Part shown: in pieces, positions 1 to 12,889 of the stretch
Layout: each line of letters begins with the position of its first letter
Numbering within the stretch: the first letter of the stretch is position 1
From: Neocallimastix lanati (nom. inval.)
Lineage: Eukaryota > Neocallimastigomycota > Neocallimastigomycetes > Neocallimastigales > Neocallimastigaceae
DNA: 64,000 nucleotides
Assembly (NCBI GenBank): GCA_016946835.1
Contig: JACVTC010000078.1
Span: 426,001 to 490,000 of the forward strand
Reading direction: 5' to 3'
Translations under genes and position numbers: made by a program
Notes under the pieces: model-generated
Seen by the model: only the letters and a program-made list of their open reading frames with translations
Told to the model about the DNA's origin: nothing
Databases searched by the model: none

Positions 1-1043
1 AGTTTAGTACTACTATTATTTTAAATAATTTAAATAAAATATATGCTGATTATTATATTATAATTATTATAACCAAAAACATTTATAATAATAAGAAATA
101 TGGCAAATAATACATTTGTTATATAAATATTAATTTTTCTATTTTTTACGTATTTTTAAAATAAATTTTATTATTTTATTAGAGATTAATAGAAGATTAC
201 TCTTAAAGATTATTCGTAAAATATATAAAAAAATTTATTTTAGTTAGAAAAATTAAATTTTATAAAACTTAACATTTTAATTATTTATTTCACAAATGTT
301 TATTTAATAAATATATACCTCAATTTCAATGATAATCAATTAAATGTAGAAAATAATAAAAAAAATTTGCTATGATTAAATATAATCATTGTAATTAAAT
401 CTCAAATATAATCTAAATATGTGTGGCGTGTAACTATAATAGATCATATACATACATTGTAGTACAAATAAAAAAAGTTAATATGTTAATAATATATAAA
501 ATATATTAACATAATTGTTAATTGATCAAAAATCCTCAATTCATTAAGAAAAAGTTTAATTTATAATATTTATAAAATAGAATACTTTAAACATAAATGA
601 AATATAATATTAATATAATATTAATATATATATATAATGTAATATTAATATAATATTAATATATATATAATGTAATATTAATATATATAATATAATATTA
701 ATATATTCTAATATTACCACAATAACAAAATTAATATAATGAATAATACAATAATATAAAAAAGCTTTTTTTTTAAAAAATATTTTAAAATAATACTTTA
801 ATAATTGATATATTACCATTATTCAATATTATCTACATATTGTTAATAAATAAAATTATTAATATAAAAAGTATTAAATTATATGATTTTCTTTTTCATA
901 ATTCTTTTTTTTATAATTATTATTATTTAATAATTTTTATTTTTTTCCTTTTTTTTTTTTTTTATTTTAAAGTTTTATTCTTTTTTCTTTTTTATATAAA
1001 AGTTTTTTTTTTTTATTTTTTTAGTAATAAAAATTATTTAGGA

Positions 1044-1091
<48 letters not shown>

Positions 1092-1693
1092 TATTTTTAA
1101 AATAAAAAAAAAATAATTAAATATACACAATAACTTTAATTTATTAATTTGATTTATTAATTTGATTATTTATATATTTATTAATATTTAGTTGTTTTAT
1201 AATATTTTTATTAAACTAAATATTAATAAATATATAAAAGTCTTGTAAAAAAAATAAAAGTAAAAATAACAATAAAAAATGAAATTTTTGTATATATAGT
1301 AAGTAAAACTTAATTATTATTAAATAATATACATATAAATATCAAAATCAAATCTTTATTGTAAAATAAAATTAAAATAAAAATAAAAATAAAAAAAAAA
1401 AAAAAAGAGTAAATTTATAAGATTTTTTTTTTTTTTTTTTATATTTAAAAGTTTATGAATCTATGTTTATTTTTTTTTTTTTTTTCGATTTTTTAGTAAT
1501 CATAAAATAATAAATATTATCGTTTATATATATATTAACTATTTTATTTATATTTATTGATTTATTATGTTTATTTAAAATTAAATTATTTATTATCAAA
1601 TACAGATATAAAGATTAATATTATATATATATAAAATAAGAAATTTTATATATAATAAATTATTTTTTAGATATACAAATAAATAAAATAAAT

Positions 1694-1725
<32 letters not shown>

Positions 1726-1805
1726 ATTAAAAAATATTCAATCAATAAATAATTTTAAATCGAAATATTTAATTTTAATATAATTACAGTATATATTTAT
1801 AATAA
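1..1805. other. AT-only intergenic region
   Basis: Nearly pure A/T with long T runs (about 1050-1090 and 1421-1440) and AT dinucleotide stretches at 600-700. The open frames here are low-complexity Phe/Tyr/Ile strings without starts or domains that I can support. I see no gene. The last few hundred bases should hold the promoter of the phosphatase gene that begins at 1806, but no specific element stands out. Confidence 0.7.
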
Positions 1806-3947
1806 ATGTCTCGTCACCGAAAAAATAATAAAAATTCAACAGAAAATACAAACCAAATGGCAAAGAAAAACACCTCACAACTTTCAATTCAAAAATTCCT
1901 AGTTACAAGTCCAAGAAAGTCATCTTTATCAAAACAAGATAATAGTAAATATCAATGCTTTAATAATTTTAAATAATTATATTTTTGGAATAATTAATGC
2001 TATTTTTTTTGTTTCTCACTTCTATTTTTTTTATTTTTACTTTTATTTTTATTTTTTATTTTTATTTTTATTTATATATATATTTATATTTATATACGTA
2101 TAAAATAAAAGCCCCTGCAGATACAGCTACGACTTCGGATTCAACTAATAATACTTCAAATAAATCGTTACTATCAAAAAAAATGAATAATCATGAGAAA
2201 TCAAAATTTAGAAATGCTGTATTATCGCCAAAATTGAGATTAAGATCAGGTAAAAAAAAGAGATTATCTAAAGAAGAAAAAAAGAAGAAGAATTCAAATT
2301 CCCAACAACTTAGTTTATTATCATTCTTTTCACCTGCATATCATTTATTTAAAAAAATATCAAGTAAGTATTAAATTAGTCAAATTTATGACAAAAATAA
2401 TATAGAACAAATATATATAAAACTGTAAAAATTAATTGTATTAATTTTTATTATGAAAAACAAAAATAAGGTCCATTCAAAAATGAAAAAAATGGAAAAA
2501 CAAATCCAACTGATTCTGCAATTGAAATGGATTACAAAATGACTTCAGATGTAGAAAATACCCAAGAAGAAGAAATTAAAAATGATATTGAAGATTATCC
2601 TATGATTGATGATGAAGAAGATGATATTGAAGATGATGATGCTGATGATTATGAAGAATATGAAGAATTCGATCCGTAAGCATAAATTATTTATAATATT
2701 ATATAAAAAATAAATAAATTTAAAAAAAGTATAATAGTGTATTTGAAGAATCAATAAATAATGTTAATATATTTCAATAAAAAATTTTTTAAATTTTAGA
2801 TTTGACTTTATAAGAAGTTTACCACCGTTGGAACCATATAGAGAACCAAGTAAATTATATATATCTAATTTTTTTAATATTTAATATTTTTATAATTTAT
2901 TAATATGATATTTATTATTTAAATATATATATTCAGTTTTACCTCCAAAGCAAGAGAACGACCCAAAAATTACTTTAGTTTTAGATTTAGATGAAACATT
3001 AGTTCACTGTACTACAACTGAAATGGAAGATTGTGATGTTTCATTCCCAGTAGAACTTAACGGACAACAATTTTATGTATCTGGACGTTATAGACCATAT
3101 TGTGCTGAATTCTTAGAAAAAGCAGCCGAACTGTTTGAAATTGTCATTTTTACTGCTTCTCAACAAGTTTATGGTATATATATGCGTATAATAATTTATA
3201 TTTTTTCATTTCTATTAATTAAATATTAATAAATTACAAAAAAATGATAATAAATAATTATTATTTAAAATAAATTTAGCTAATACTTTATTAGATATTA
3301 TGGATCCAACTCACAAACTTATTTCATATAGACTTTTTAGAGATGATTGTGTAGTAGTTTATGGCAATTACTTAAAGGTATTTTAAAGAATTAATTAAAT
3401 AATAAAAAATATTAAGGATATGTTATTAATTTAATTAGAATTGTATATCAAATAAATATTATAATTTAAATATTCATATTAGTATTCTATTATTAATATT
3501 GTTTATATATTTATTTACTTATAAATATATATTTATTAATTTATATTTATAAATTAAATATGAAAGGATTTAAGTGTTCTTGGAAGGGATTTATCAAAAA
3601 CAATTATTATTGATAATTCAATATATGCATTTGGTTATCAACTTGAAAATGGTATACCAATTACTTCATGGTATAGTGATAAGAATGATAAAGAATTACT
3701 TTGTGTTCTTGAATTTTTACAAACTTTAATCGAAGCTAATGATGTAAGACCATATTTAAAAGAAAAATATAAATTAATTGATCGTGCTAATGCATCATAC
3801 AATCGTTATTTAAATGAAAATTCAAATGATGATTCATCCGTATCAGTGCCAACTACACCTATGAAAACAATTCCTACAACAACATCAACAACTAGTTTAA
3901 TTACTTCTTCACCACAGCAGAAATCACCAGTATTATATAATAAATAG
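1806..3947 (+). CDS. CTD small-phosphatase-like protein (CTDSPL2/NIF family), 7 exons
   Basis: Exons read from GT-AG junctions that keep frame: 1806-1944, 2112-2363, 2471-2675, 2800-2849, 2937-3173, 3280-3377, 3567-3947, giving about 453 residues. The C-terminal half is an FCP1/NIF HAD phosphatase domain. It has DLDETLVH with the catalytic DxDxT at residues 232-236, then [25 protein letters not shown], and [11 protein letters not shown] followed by NGIPITSW. This order and spacing match the CTDSPL2 subgroup best; these enzymes remove phosphate from Ser/Thr of proteins such as the RNA polymerase II tail. The N-terminal half is basic, then strongly acidic (exon 3, D/E-rich), and carries two PCNA-box-like motifs, QLSIQKFL (25-32) and QLSLLSFF (112-119). 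The tail is Ser/Thr-rich. Family assignment is firm; the substrate is unknown. Confidence 0.88.
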
Positions 3948-4752
3948 GCATTACTTATCTTTTCGATGAAAAATAAAATATATATATGATTAAAAGTGAT
4001 TATAAGCATAAGAAAAAGAGAAAAAAAAAATTTTTTTTGTATTCATATGTATAACATATATATATAATGAATAATGAAATATCAATAATTACTTTTTTTA
4101 ATATATTAATATATACGAAAACTATTAAAATAAATATTTAATTATTATTTTATAAAATTATTTAAATAATCACAAAATAATAATAATTTTTAAATATCTA
4201 TACATTTTTATTTTAACACCCTTAATATTTTTAAAATATATTTTAGAACAAAATTAAATTTAATATTAGATATAATATATAGAATAATAAATTCAAAGTA
4301 GAAAGAATAAATATTATCGGTTTTTAAAATAAAAAATTTTTTTAAGAAATGAAATCAAATATAAAATAAAAATAAATACAAACAAAACACACACAAAAAA
4401 AAAAAAAAAATTAAAATACTAAAAAAAAAAAAAAAAAAAAAAAGTAAATAAATATAATTAAATATAAAATAACAATTATATTTAAATATATTTTAAAATG
4501 CAATATTAAAAACAAAATAAATAAATTAAAATAAAATTAGAAGAATCTTATAATTCAAAATTATATTTTCCAAAAAAGAATAATAATAATTATAAGATAA
4601 AAAATGTTTTTTTAAAAAAAAAAAAAATTAAAAAAAATAAAAATAAAAATAAAAAAAATATATAAATAAAAATAAAAAAAATAATCATAATAAATAAAGT
4701 TATTGAGTTAATATAAATCAAAAATAAATTCAATTCATCAATATAAACTACA

Positions 4753-4787
<35 letters not shown>

Positions 4788-5052
4788 TTATGAAAAAAGA
4801 TACATGCATAAAACAATAAAAAATTACATTTATATCTATGTAAATTTTTTTTTTTTTTTGATCAAATATATATCTATAGACAAGAGTATAAAGAAAAACC
4901 CCTAAATATATATATATATATATATATTAAACATTTAAAAATATATTGATAGAATTTTAAGATAATTTTTATTATTTTTATAATTTATAATTAATAATTA
5001 TAAATTAATTTTTTTACGCATTTTTATATGTTTTTTAAAATGTTTTTAAAGT

Positions 5053-5100
<48 letters not shown>

Positions 5101-6299
5101 GCTATTAAAAGTTAAAAAGTAAATCGTATATTATTATTTTAGTAGTTATGTTAATAATTATCATTAAAAAAAGTATTATTTTATATTATTTTTATATATA
5201 TAATATTAAAAATATAGTAAAAAAAATTATTATTTTAATATTAATAAAAAATATAAAATATATATATATTTATATATAAATAATAATATTAATAAAAAAT
5301 ATATTAAAAAAAAAAAATAAAAAAAAAAATGCACGATTGATATAAATTACTTTAAGTAAGTATATATTATAATTTATCTTTTGATTTAAATAATATTAAT
5401 GTTTATAATATTTATTATTTATATAAATAATTTACCCTTCCCTTTTATAATTAAATTAAAAAAAAAAAAGACTATACCTTTTATGATTTATTATATTCAT
5501 ATTTACTATTTCAATTATTTTTTTTTTTTTTTTAATAATTTGTATTTAATTACTTTTATATATATATAAATTAATATTGTTTTATATAAAAATAAATTAT
5601 GATTTTAATATATTTCTTTTTTTCATAAATTTTTAATTATTATTATTATGTTATGTTACTTTTAAGATGTTTTATATTTATATCTTTATATATATTGATG
5701 TTTTATTATAATATTTTCTTATTTTTTTAAAAAATATGTATATATTAAAAATAAAAATTAAAAAATAAAAAAAAAATAGATTAGTGGAAACCACATTTTT
5801 AATTTTATAAATATTACTTTGTTTTAATTTATTAAATTTTTTTGATAGAAATTATTTCAATTCAAATCATTAACGTATAATTAAATTCAAAAATTTTCAC
5901 TCTAATTTTGCATTATATTAGTTAATTTTTTTTAATTAAACTTATTATTTTTAACATATAAAAAAAATTAAAAAAAAAAGTTATTATAAAGTTTAAAACA
6001 AATTAAAAAAAAAAAAGTTATAAAGTTTAAAACAAATTAAAAATATTTTGACTTTTTTTTTTTTATTACAAAATTAATAATATTTAAAAATTATCTTTAT
6101 TTTATATTTTTATATTAAATAAAATAATTTTAAGATTGATTCATTAATTCAAATTTGATTTCTTATAATAAATATTATTATTCGAAAAAATGATAGAATT
6201 AATTTATTTCTTGAATCATATTAATTATGAATTACCTGATTCAACTATCTGATAATTATTACTGTTTAATTATTTTAGGTATTGACGTTTGTTCTACGA
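3948..6299. other. AT-rich intergenic region
   Basis: About 2.3 kb of A/T with homopolymer runs (A run at 5059-5098, T run near 4760-4782) and AT dinucleotides. No ORF with complex composition and no RNA gene is visible. It separates the 3' end of the phosphatase gene from the convergent copia pseudogene. Confidence 0.7.
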
Positions 6300-7725
6300 T
6301 TAAAATTTTATTATCATTATCTCAAAAATTTTACTTGTGAAACTTTTTAATTTTGTTCCATTAATGTTTTTTGTTAATATGTCGGCCACCATTTCACTTG
6401 TATTCTTGTATTTTAGTATTATTTTGTTTTTCTTAACGTTGTTGTTATTGAAATGAAATTTTATATCTATATATTTAAATTTTGTAGAGAATTCACCATT
6501 TTCCATAATTATTTTACTTGATTTATTGTCTGTGTATATTGTGATAGGAGATTTGTGGTTGAATAATTCATATATAATGTTTCTAAACCACAGAGCCTTC
6601 TTGATGCATTCTGAGGCACTAACGAATTCTGCCTCTGCAGTGGAAGTAGCTACTATTGTTTGTTTCTTGGAATACCATGAAATGGGCGAGTTTCCCATTA
6701 AGAATATATGACCTGATGTTGATTTCCGGTCTTCCTTGTCCCCAGTGAAATAGGCATCGGTATATCCATGGAATGGACCTAAACCATTATATAAAATTTT
6801 GTAGTATTTAGTGTTATTTAAATATTTTAAAATATTAATAATTTTATACCAATCGGCGTATGTAAGATTTTCACATTGTCGTGCAGCATGATGCACTGCG
6901 AAAGAAATGTCTGGCCGAGTGCATTTTGCTAAATATATAAGTGATCCAATTACACTTTTATATGTAGTAGGATCAAAAAGGTTTATCATTAGTAATATTA
7001 TTTAGTGTGCAAGGTGTGTTAGTTCTTTTATTTTGAGTAATTTTAAAATTACTCAATAAATTTTCAATAAAATTTGTTTGTGAAATTCGGTATTCGAATT
7101 TCGTTTGTTCAATTGTAATACCTAGAAGATATTTTATAGGCCCATAATTAGAGATTTTAAATTTTGATTTAATTTTATTGATTATATCATTTATTTCATA
7201 GTTATTACTACTGATGATCATATTATCTACATATATACCAATTAAACAAATTATTTTATTATCTTTTAGTTTCCTAAAAATGCACGGGTCGGATTTTAAT
7301 TGATGGAAGCCTTGTTCTTTTATGAAGGTAGAAATTGTTTCGAACCATTGTCTTCCAGACTGCCTTAAGCCGTACAGAGCTTTATTTAATTTCCAAAATC
7401 CTTTTTGATAATTCTTATCTCCGGGAGGGATAGTGGTATATATGTCTTTATCAAAGTTAGCGTTTAGGATGGCAGCTTTTATGTCTAACTGGTAGATATT
7501 CCATTTTAAGTAAGATGCAATAGATATTATAAATTTTAGGCTATCGAAATTCAAAGTAGGAGAGTATGTTAATTCAAAATCAATATCAAAAACTCTGGTA
7601 AATCCTCGAGCAACGAGTCTAGCTTTGTATTTTGTTATATTATTGTGCTCGTCTCTTTTAATCGTAAATACCCATTAGGTAGTAATTGTTTTTCTATTAT
7701 TTGGTACTTCTTTGACTATTGTCAT
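6300..7725 (-). pseudogene. Ty1/copia pol fragment (RT and RNase H), degenerate
   Basis: Reading leftwards, the frame opens with the copia RT signature: WVFTIKRDE, KARLVARGF and TYSPTLN. It continues through the RT palm (YQLDIKAA, LYGLRQSGRQW) and RNase H (DRKSTSGHIF, ISWYSKKQ, TSTAEAEF), and ends in a C-terminal tail like that of the copia element at 41.6-48.1 kb. Lesions: an in-frame stop just before WVF (about 7675), the RT catalytic YVDD reading YVDN (about 7217-7228), and a frameshift at about 6973-6990 joining RT to RNase H. I see no gag, integrase or LTR nearby, so this is a 5'-truncated dead copy of a related family. Confidence 0.88.
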
Positions 7726-8165
7726 AATATTATTTGAATATAAGTTGTATTACTATTACTTTGTTTAATTGATGGATTTTGGAACATAATATTTTTTGAT
7801 AATTCATCTTCACTAAGACTACTATTAAAACTAGATGAAAAAGAAAAAGAATTTTTTTATGTCCAACCTTTAAAATTTTTTTAATAAATTTAATATTTAA
7901 TTAAATTTTTAATTATTATTAAATTAAATATGAAAAAAAATTTTTCTTTTTTCATTTTTTTTTTTTTTTATTATTCTATTTTTAATCTTATTTTTTATAC
8001 ATATGTATAATTAAAATATTTTAAAGAATATCTATAACATTTATTATTTATACATATTTTTATTTATTAATAAAATAAAAATTAACGAAAAAATAATAAT
8101 AAAACAAAATAAAAATAAAAAAAAAAAAAAAAAATTAAAAAGTCATAGTAGAAAATAAAATAAAT
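7726..8165. other. AT-rich spacer
   Basis: A/T-rich spacer between two pseudogenes; nothing recognisable in either strand. Confidence 0.6.
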
Positions 8166-9634
8166 ATGAATAACAGTATAAATAAGAAAGATAAATTATT
8201 GGAAAAATATAATGAAAAAAAAAACTTACACCTAGAGTATTAGAAGTTCTAATAAATAAAAATCATAATGATTTATATATATCTTCTTCTTTAATAAAAT
8301 TATTAATTGAAAAGAATGAAATGGTTTTATTAAAAATTATTTTTGATAATTTAAAGATTTATGATAATGATTTTATTAAATGGTTACTTTTTCTATATAA
8401 AAATAAAATCTTCTATTTCTACTGAAAAATTAAATCATGAGATCTCTGAAGATAAATATAAAATAATAATAAATTATGTAAAAAGACGTATTCTTTTTAA
8501 CAGAGAGACTTATAAAATTGAAAATATGAATAAAAATTTAATATATTATTTAGTTGAACATGGAGTAGATATAAATAAAGATAATATGTTTAGAGAAACA
8601 CCTTTATTTTATGCATGTAAAAAGTGGAAATAAAGATTTAGTACAATATTTGGTGGAACATGGAGCAGAAATAAATAAAGAAAATAAAGATGATGAAACA
8701 CCATTATTTATAGCATTCCTTAGTGGAAATAAAGATTTAGTAAAGTGCTTGGTAGAATGTGGAGCAGATATAAATAAAGAAAATAATTATACTAATGAAG
8801 CACCATTATTTTATGTCTGTAAAAGTGGAAATAAAGATTTAGTAGAATACTTGGTAGAGCATGGAGCAGATATAAATAAAGAAAATAAAGATGGTGAAAC
8901 ACCATTATTTAAAGTATTCCGTAATGGAAATAAAGATTTAGTAGAATACATGGTGGAACATGGAGTAGATATAAATAAAGAAAATTGGAATGGTGAAATA
9001 CCATTATTTAGAGCATGTGGAATTGGAAATATATTTAGTAAATATCTTGCTGAAATATAAAGCAGATATAAATAGTAGAAATAAAGATTTAGTAGAATAC
9101 TTGGTGGAACATGGAGCAGAAATAAATAAAGAAAATAAAGATGGTGAAACACCATTATTTATACATTCCTTAATGGAAATAAAGATTTAGTAGAATACAT
9201 GGTGGAACGTGGAGCAGATATAAATAAAGAAAATAATTATACTAATGAAGCACCATTATTTTATGTCTGTAAAAGTGGAAATAAAGATTTAGTAGAATAC
9301 TTGGTAGAGCATGGAGTAGATATAAATAAAGATAATATGTTTAGAGAAACACCTTTATTTTATGCATGTGAAAGTAGAAATAAAGATTTAGTAGAATACT
9401 TGGTGGAACATGGAGCAGATATAAATAAAGAAAATTGGAATAGTGAAATACCATTATTTAAAGCATATAAAAGTAGAAACAAAGATTTAGTAAAATACAT
9501 GGTGGAACATGGAGCAGATAAAAATAAAATTATAAAAAGATGGTAAACCATCACTATATTATAGAAATTATGATATAGAACATTATTTATTAAAATATAT
9601 CACAAATATTATAGATATAAATAAAAGCAATTAA
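8166..9634 (+). pseudogene. Ankyrin-repeat protein gene, broken by several frameshifts
   Basis: The ATG at 8166 opens a frame lost at an A run (about 8213-8222). Further breaks lie near 8395-8430, at 8622-8626 (five A where the sister repeats have four), near 9020-9065, near 9162 (one base missing relative to sister repeats) and near 9535. Across all frames it encodes about ten 33-residue ankyrin repeats of the type NKDLVEYLVEHGADINKEN followed by ETPLF. Repeats are nearly identical at DNA level, and a block at about 8765-8880 recurs at about 9213-9330, showing recent internal duplication. Ankyrin arrays bind proteins; no catalytic domain is seen. The last frame ends at 9632-9634. It may be a true pseudogene or a gene damaged by homopolymer read errors. 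Confidence 0.8.
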
Positions 9635-10076
9635 CAAAGAAAAAAAAATAATATAATATAAATAAAGAATTACTTTATTTATTATATATATAAATAAAGA
9701 TAATAATTTATCAATTTATTTTTTTTTTTTTTTTCATTTGACCATCATTAATCTAAAAAATGATATTTATTATTTATATATAATATACTATAATTTATTT
9801 TTTATTTTTTATTATTTTTTTTTATTTCTATAATAAATATATATAATATTTGTTTATTATTATTTTACATAATTTTATTTTTAATTTTTAATTTTTAATT
9901 TTTAATTTTAAATTTTAAATTTTTACTTCTAAATTTTTACTTTTAAATTTTTACTTTTAAATTTTTACTTTTAAATTTTTATATGAGATTATAAAAATAT
10001 TAAAATTTTAAAAATTACAATTTTATATATTTCATTTCTTGTAAAAATAAATTCCTTGGAACTATTATTAGACTAA

Positions 10077-10126
<50 letters not shown>

Positions 10127-10557
10127 AACTTCTCTTCACATTGAATGATTTTCAATGTAAAAATATTAGAAATTGAACATATCCAAAAAAAAAAAAATCA
10201 ATTAACAAAAGATTATTCATTTTTTAATTGAATAGATATGGTTATTCTTTATTAATATTTCAAGTAATAATAATAAAAATGAAAATGAAAATATTTTAAG
10301 TTTAAATTTTTAATTTTTATTTTTTATTTTTATTTTTATTTTTATTTTTATTTTTATTTTTATTTTTTTTGATAGGATAATGATCAATTTTTTTTTATTT
10401 GGGTATTAACCACTTTGTTAAATTGTTATTAACATAGTATTTTTTAAGTTTCCTTTTTTTTTTTTGTAAATATTTTTATTTTTATTATTTTCCTTTGTTT
10501 CTATATATCTAAAAATTATATTTTTATTATCATATATATTTTATAAGAATATACTGA
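9635..10557. other. AT-rich intergenic with simple repeats
   Basis: Contains a short tandem repeat at about 9915-9980 (unit close to AAATTTTTACTTTTA), an A run of about 45 at 10080-10124, and TTTTTA repeats at about 10318-10368. No coding or RNA gene is visible. Confidence 0.65.
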
Positions 10558-11718
10558 TTAAATGCCATTGGGTACAAATAATTGTTTATTGACAATAAAA
10601 GTAAAACTTATCAGAAGGATATAGAAAATACTTATATAAAATGGAAATACGATCATTCCAATAAGTTGCCCTAATAAACCACAGAGAATTGGAATAATCA
10701 TAAAAGTTAAACTACTAATAGCCATTTCCATACCGATAATGGAGGGAGAACTGGTTTCTCCATAGATAATCGGGGTGATAAAACTAAAATTAGGAAAAAG
10801 TGGATCATTCCCAAATCCTATTAATGATAATCCCAGTCCAGCAAGAATTAATGATTTGGAAAATATAATAAATAAAATTCCTGCACCTAAAATAAGCTCA
10901 CCAAGAAATACTATTTTTTTAGAACCTAATTTGTGGGCTATTAATCCAGTAATAAATCTTCCTAAAGCAAAACTAAGGTAATAAAATATGATTATACTTG
11001 CAGCAGTTTCGTCAGCAATATTTTTCGTTTCCACTAGATAAGTACTACCATAACTACTACAAGATACTTCAATAGCACATGAACCAACGAATAAAACCAA
11101 TAAGGTTAATACACCTTTAATTTTTACAATTTTTTTGATGGGAAGATCTTCAATGTCTTCTTCCGTTAATTTACTTTCTTTCTTTTTCCATAAAAATAGA
11201 GTTGTAAAAAGAATGGTGGTAATTACCGCAAGAATGATACACATAATCAAATAACCTTTTCTCCAACCTCCTTCTTTTTTTAATACGGAAGAAAAAATAT
11301 ATGGACTTACTACTACGCCTACCCCATAAAATGAATGCAAAAAATTTATATGATGAGCTTCATAATTAATGGAGACATAATTATTCAAAGCCGTATCTAT
11401 AGAACCAGCACCAAGACCAAGTGGAATAGCGCACAGGCATAACATCAAAAAATTTTTTGAATAAGAAAATGCAAGAATGGATACTGTTGTTAATGCCATA
11501 CTAAATGCAATGACATTTCCAGTACCAAATCGTTTTATAACCTTAGCACTCATCAAACTTGAAACCATTGTTCCACAATATACTATTGTAATTATAAAGC
11601 TTCCTAAAGATATTGGAAGATTCCATTCTTTATAAATAGCAGGCCAAACCGTCCCAAATATAGAATCGGGAAGTCCCAATCCAATAAATGCAATATATAA
11701 AACAGCTAGTAAAAACAT
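10558..11718 (-). CDS. Major facilitator superfamily transporter, bacterial type
   Basis: A single intronless frame of 386 residues with the profile of a 12-segment MFS carrier. It is hydrophobic throughout, with a charged central loop (about residues 175-200) between the two six-helix halves. The N-terminal motif GLGLPDSIFGTVWPAIY and the helix-4/5 motif GLGAGSIDTALNNYV are, from family knowledge, typical of MFS proteins of Clostridia and relatives (fucose-permease/YfkF-like branch), not of fungal sugar porters. Base composition is visibly richer in G/C than the flanks. The simplest reading is acquisition from a gut bacterium. The substrate cannot be read from sequence; sugar or drug efflux are both possible. 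It lies in the plasma or an internal membrane. Confidence 0.85.
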   Translation of the reverse strand: MFLLAVLYIAFIGLGLPDSIFGTVWPAIYKEWNLPISLGSFIITIVYCGTMVSSLMSAKVIKRFGTGNVIAFSMALTTVSILAFSYSKNFLMLCLCAIPLGLGAGSIDTALNNYVSINYEAHHINFLHSFYGVGVVVSPYIFSSVLKKEGGWRKGYLIMCIILAVITTILFTTLFLWKKKESKLTEEDIEDLPIKKIVKIKGVLTLLVLFVGSCAIEVSCSSYGSTYLVETKNIADETAASIIIFYYLSFALGRFITGLIAHKLGSKKIVFLGELILGAGILFIIFSKSLILAGLGLSLIGFGNDPLFPNFSFITPIIYGETSSPSIIGMEMAISSLTFMIIPILCGLLGQLIGMIVFPFYISIFYILLISFTFIVNKQLFVPNGI

Positions 11719-12312
11719 AATCCTTTAATATGTCTGTGGAATATTGAAAATTAATAAATATATAATAAATATGAAACAATATATAATTATATATTATCTT
11801 TACTATTTGACTTTTAATATGCTTTAATTTGCTTTTATTAACTATTTATTATCTTAGTGTTTGGCTTTTAATTTGCTTTTATCCATTCATATTACTTATT
11901 ATATTTACAGTTTTGTTTTTATTTTATTTATTATCGCAAATAAAAAGTACTTGAAAAAAAAAAAAAAAAAAAAGTAATAATATTTAATAAAGGATAAATA
12001 TATATATATGTAATTTTCTATAAATATAATAAGGGTAAGAGCTTATATTTAGAAATGCTATTATCTGAATATTTGTTTATTTGCAAAATTTAAAATTTTA
12101 TAATAATGGTATGGATGTTTTATTTAATGTTTTAGTCTAACTATAATAGTTTGCTTAAATAATTTAAAATATAATTAACAAAAATAAATTGTAAGTATGT
12201 AGTAATATAAAAATTAATTTTAAATACTTTGTTATTCCTAAATAAACTAAAATGATACCATAATTGAAAAGAAATTATTAATCTTTAAATTATATATATA
12301 TTTATTTTTATT
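11719..12312. other. AT-rich intergenic, MFS promoter side
   Basis: Upstream region of the MFS gene. It is A/T-rich with an A run at 11954-11972. A short phrase (CTTTTAATTTGCTTTTAT-like) recurs around 11810-11880. No gene is seen. Confidence 0.55.
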
Positions 12313-12316
12313 TTTA

Positions 12317-12347
<31 letters not shown>

Positions 12348-12836
12348 CTATCCCTTGTAGGTCTTGATCATATCATCCCAGCCACAACAGACAACTAATA
12401 TCAGACAAACTTTATATCGGGTATATCAGGATACAACAAAGTGCTCCCATGCCATACCATTTCGGCGTCGACGCTCTCAGTCACGGATTACAGAACCACA
12501 AGATTTGAAGATGATGGATACGGCAAGCCACAACTACATACACTATAACATTATTATTTATTTACTACATTACCTTTCTCCAAATTAGGAAATCTATCCT
12601 AACACGTGATGAACACGCGGATACATTAACTAATGAGGATTTACAATACGCAGGAATCACCCCGCTTCAGGCAATGTATACGTACAACTGTGAAGCACGA
12701 TCATAGTGTAGACAATGACTTGTTCGATTTAGGGTTAGGCTGTCAAATGGATTATAATGGGTGGTAAGGTGGAATCGAACTCCGGACTATTGACCTCAGG
12801 GTATACGCGCTAACCATTGACCCGATCTCACGGAGT
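12317..12836 (-). mobile_element. tRNA-derived SINE-like retroposon
   Basis: An island of normal base composition within A/T sequence. On the minus strand it begins with a tRNA-like head (12759-12834), continues through a body, and ends in a poly(A) tail (T run 12317-12344 on the plus strand). The head has an A-box-like GGGTCAATGG (12814-12823) and a near-perfect B box AGTTCGATTCC (12771-12781), i.e. an internal Pol III promoter. A body module at 12451-12486 (CATACC...TTCGGCGTCGACGCTCTCAG) recurs, same order and orientation, in the insert at 43221-43817. No clear target duplication could be picked out of the A/T flanks. The frame on the plus strand at 12364-12588 is incidental. Confidence 0.68.
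12759..12834 (-). other. tRNA-like Pol III promoter head of the SINE
   Basis: Minus-strand A-box-like and B-box motifs at tRNA spacing. Acceptor and T stems do not pair well, so this is a tRNA-derived promoter head, not a working tRNA. It resembles the unit at 15717-15793 along its length (shared TCAATGGTTAG, GTTCGA, ACCCATT). Confidence 0.6.
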
Positions 12837-12856
12837 TCTTTTTTATTTTTTAAATT

Positions 12857-12889
<33 letters not shown>

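Noticed and set aside
610-1100. Frames of Phe/Tyr/Ile residues on both strands
   Set aside because: Translation of A/T runs; no complexity, no splice-supported neighbours.
12364-12588. 74-residue frame on plus strand
   Set aside because: Lies antisense inside the SINE unit; explained by its normal base composition.
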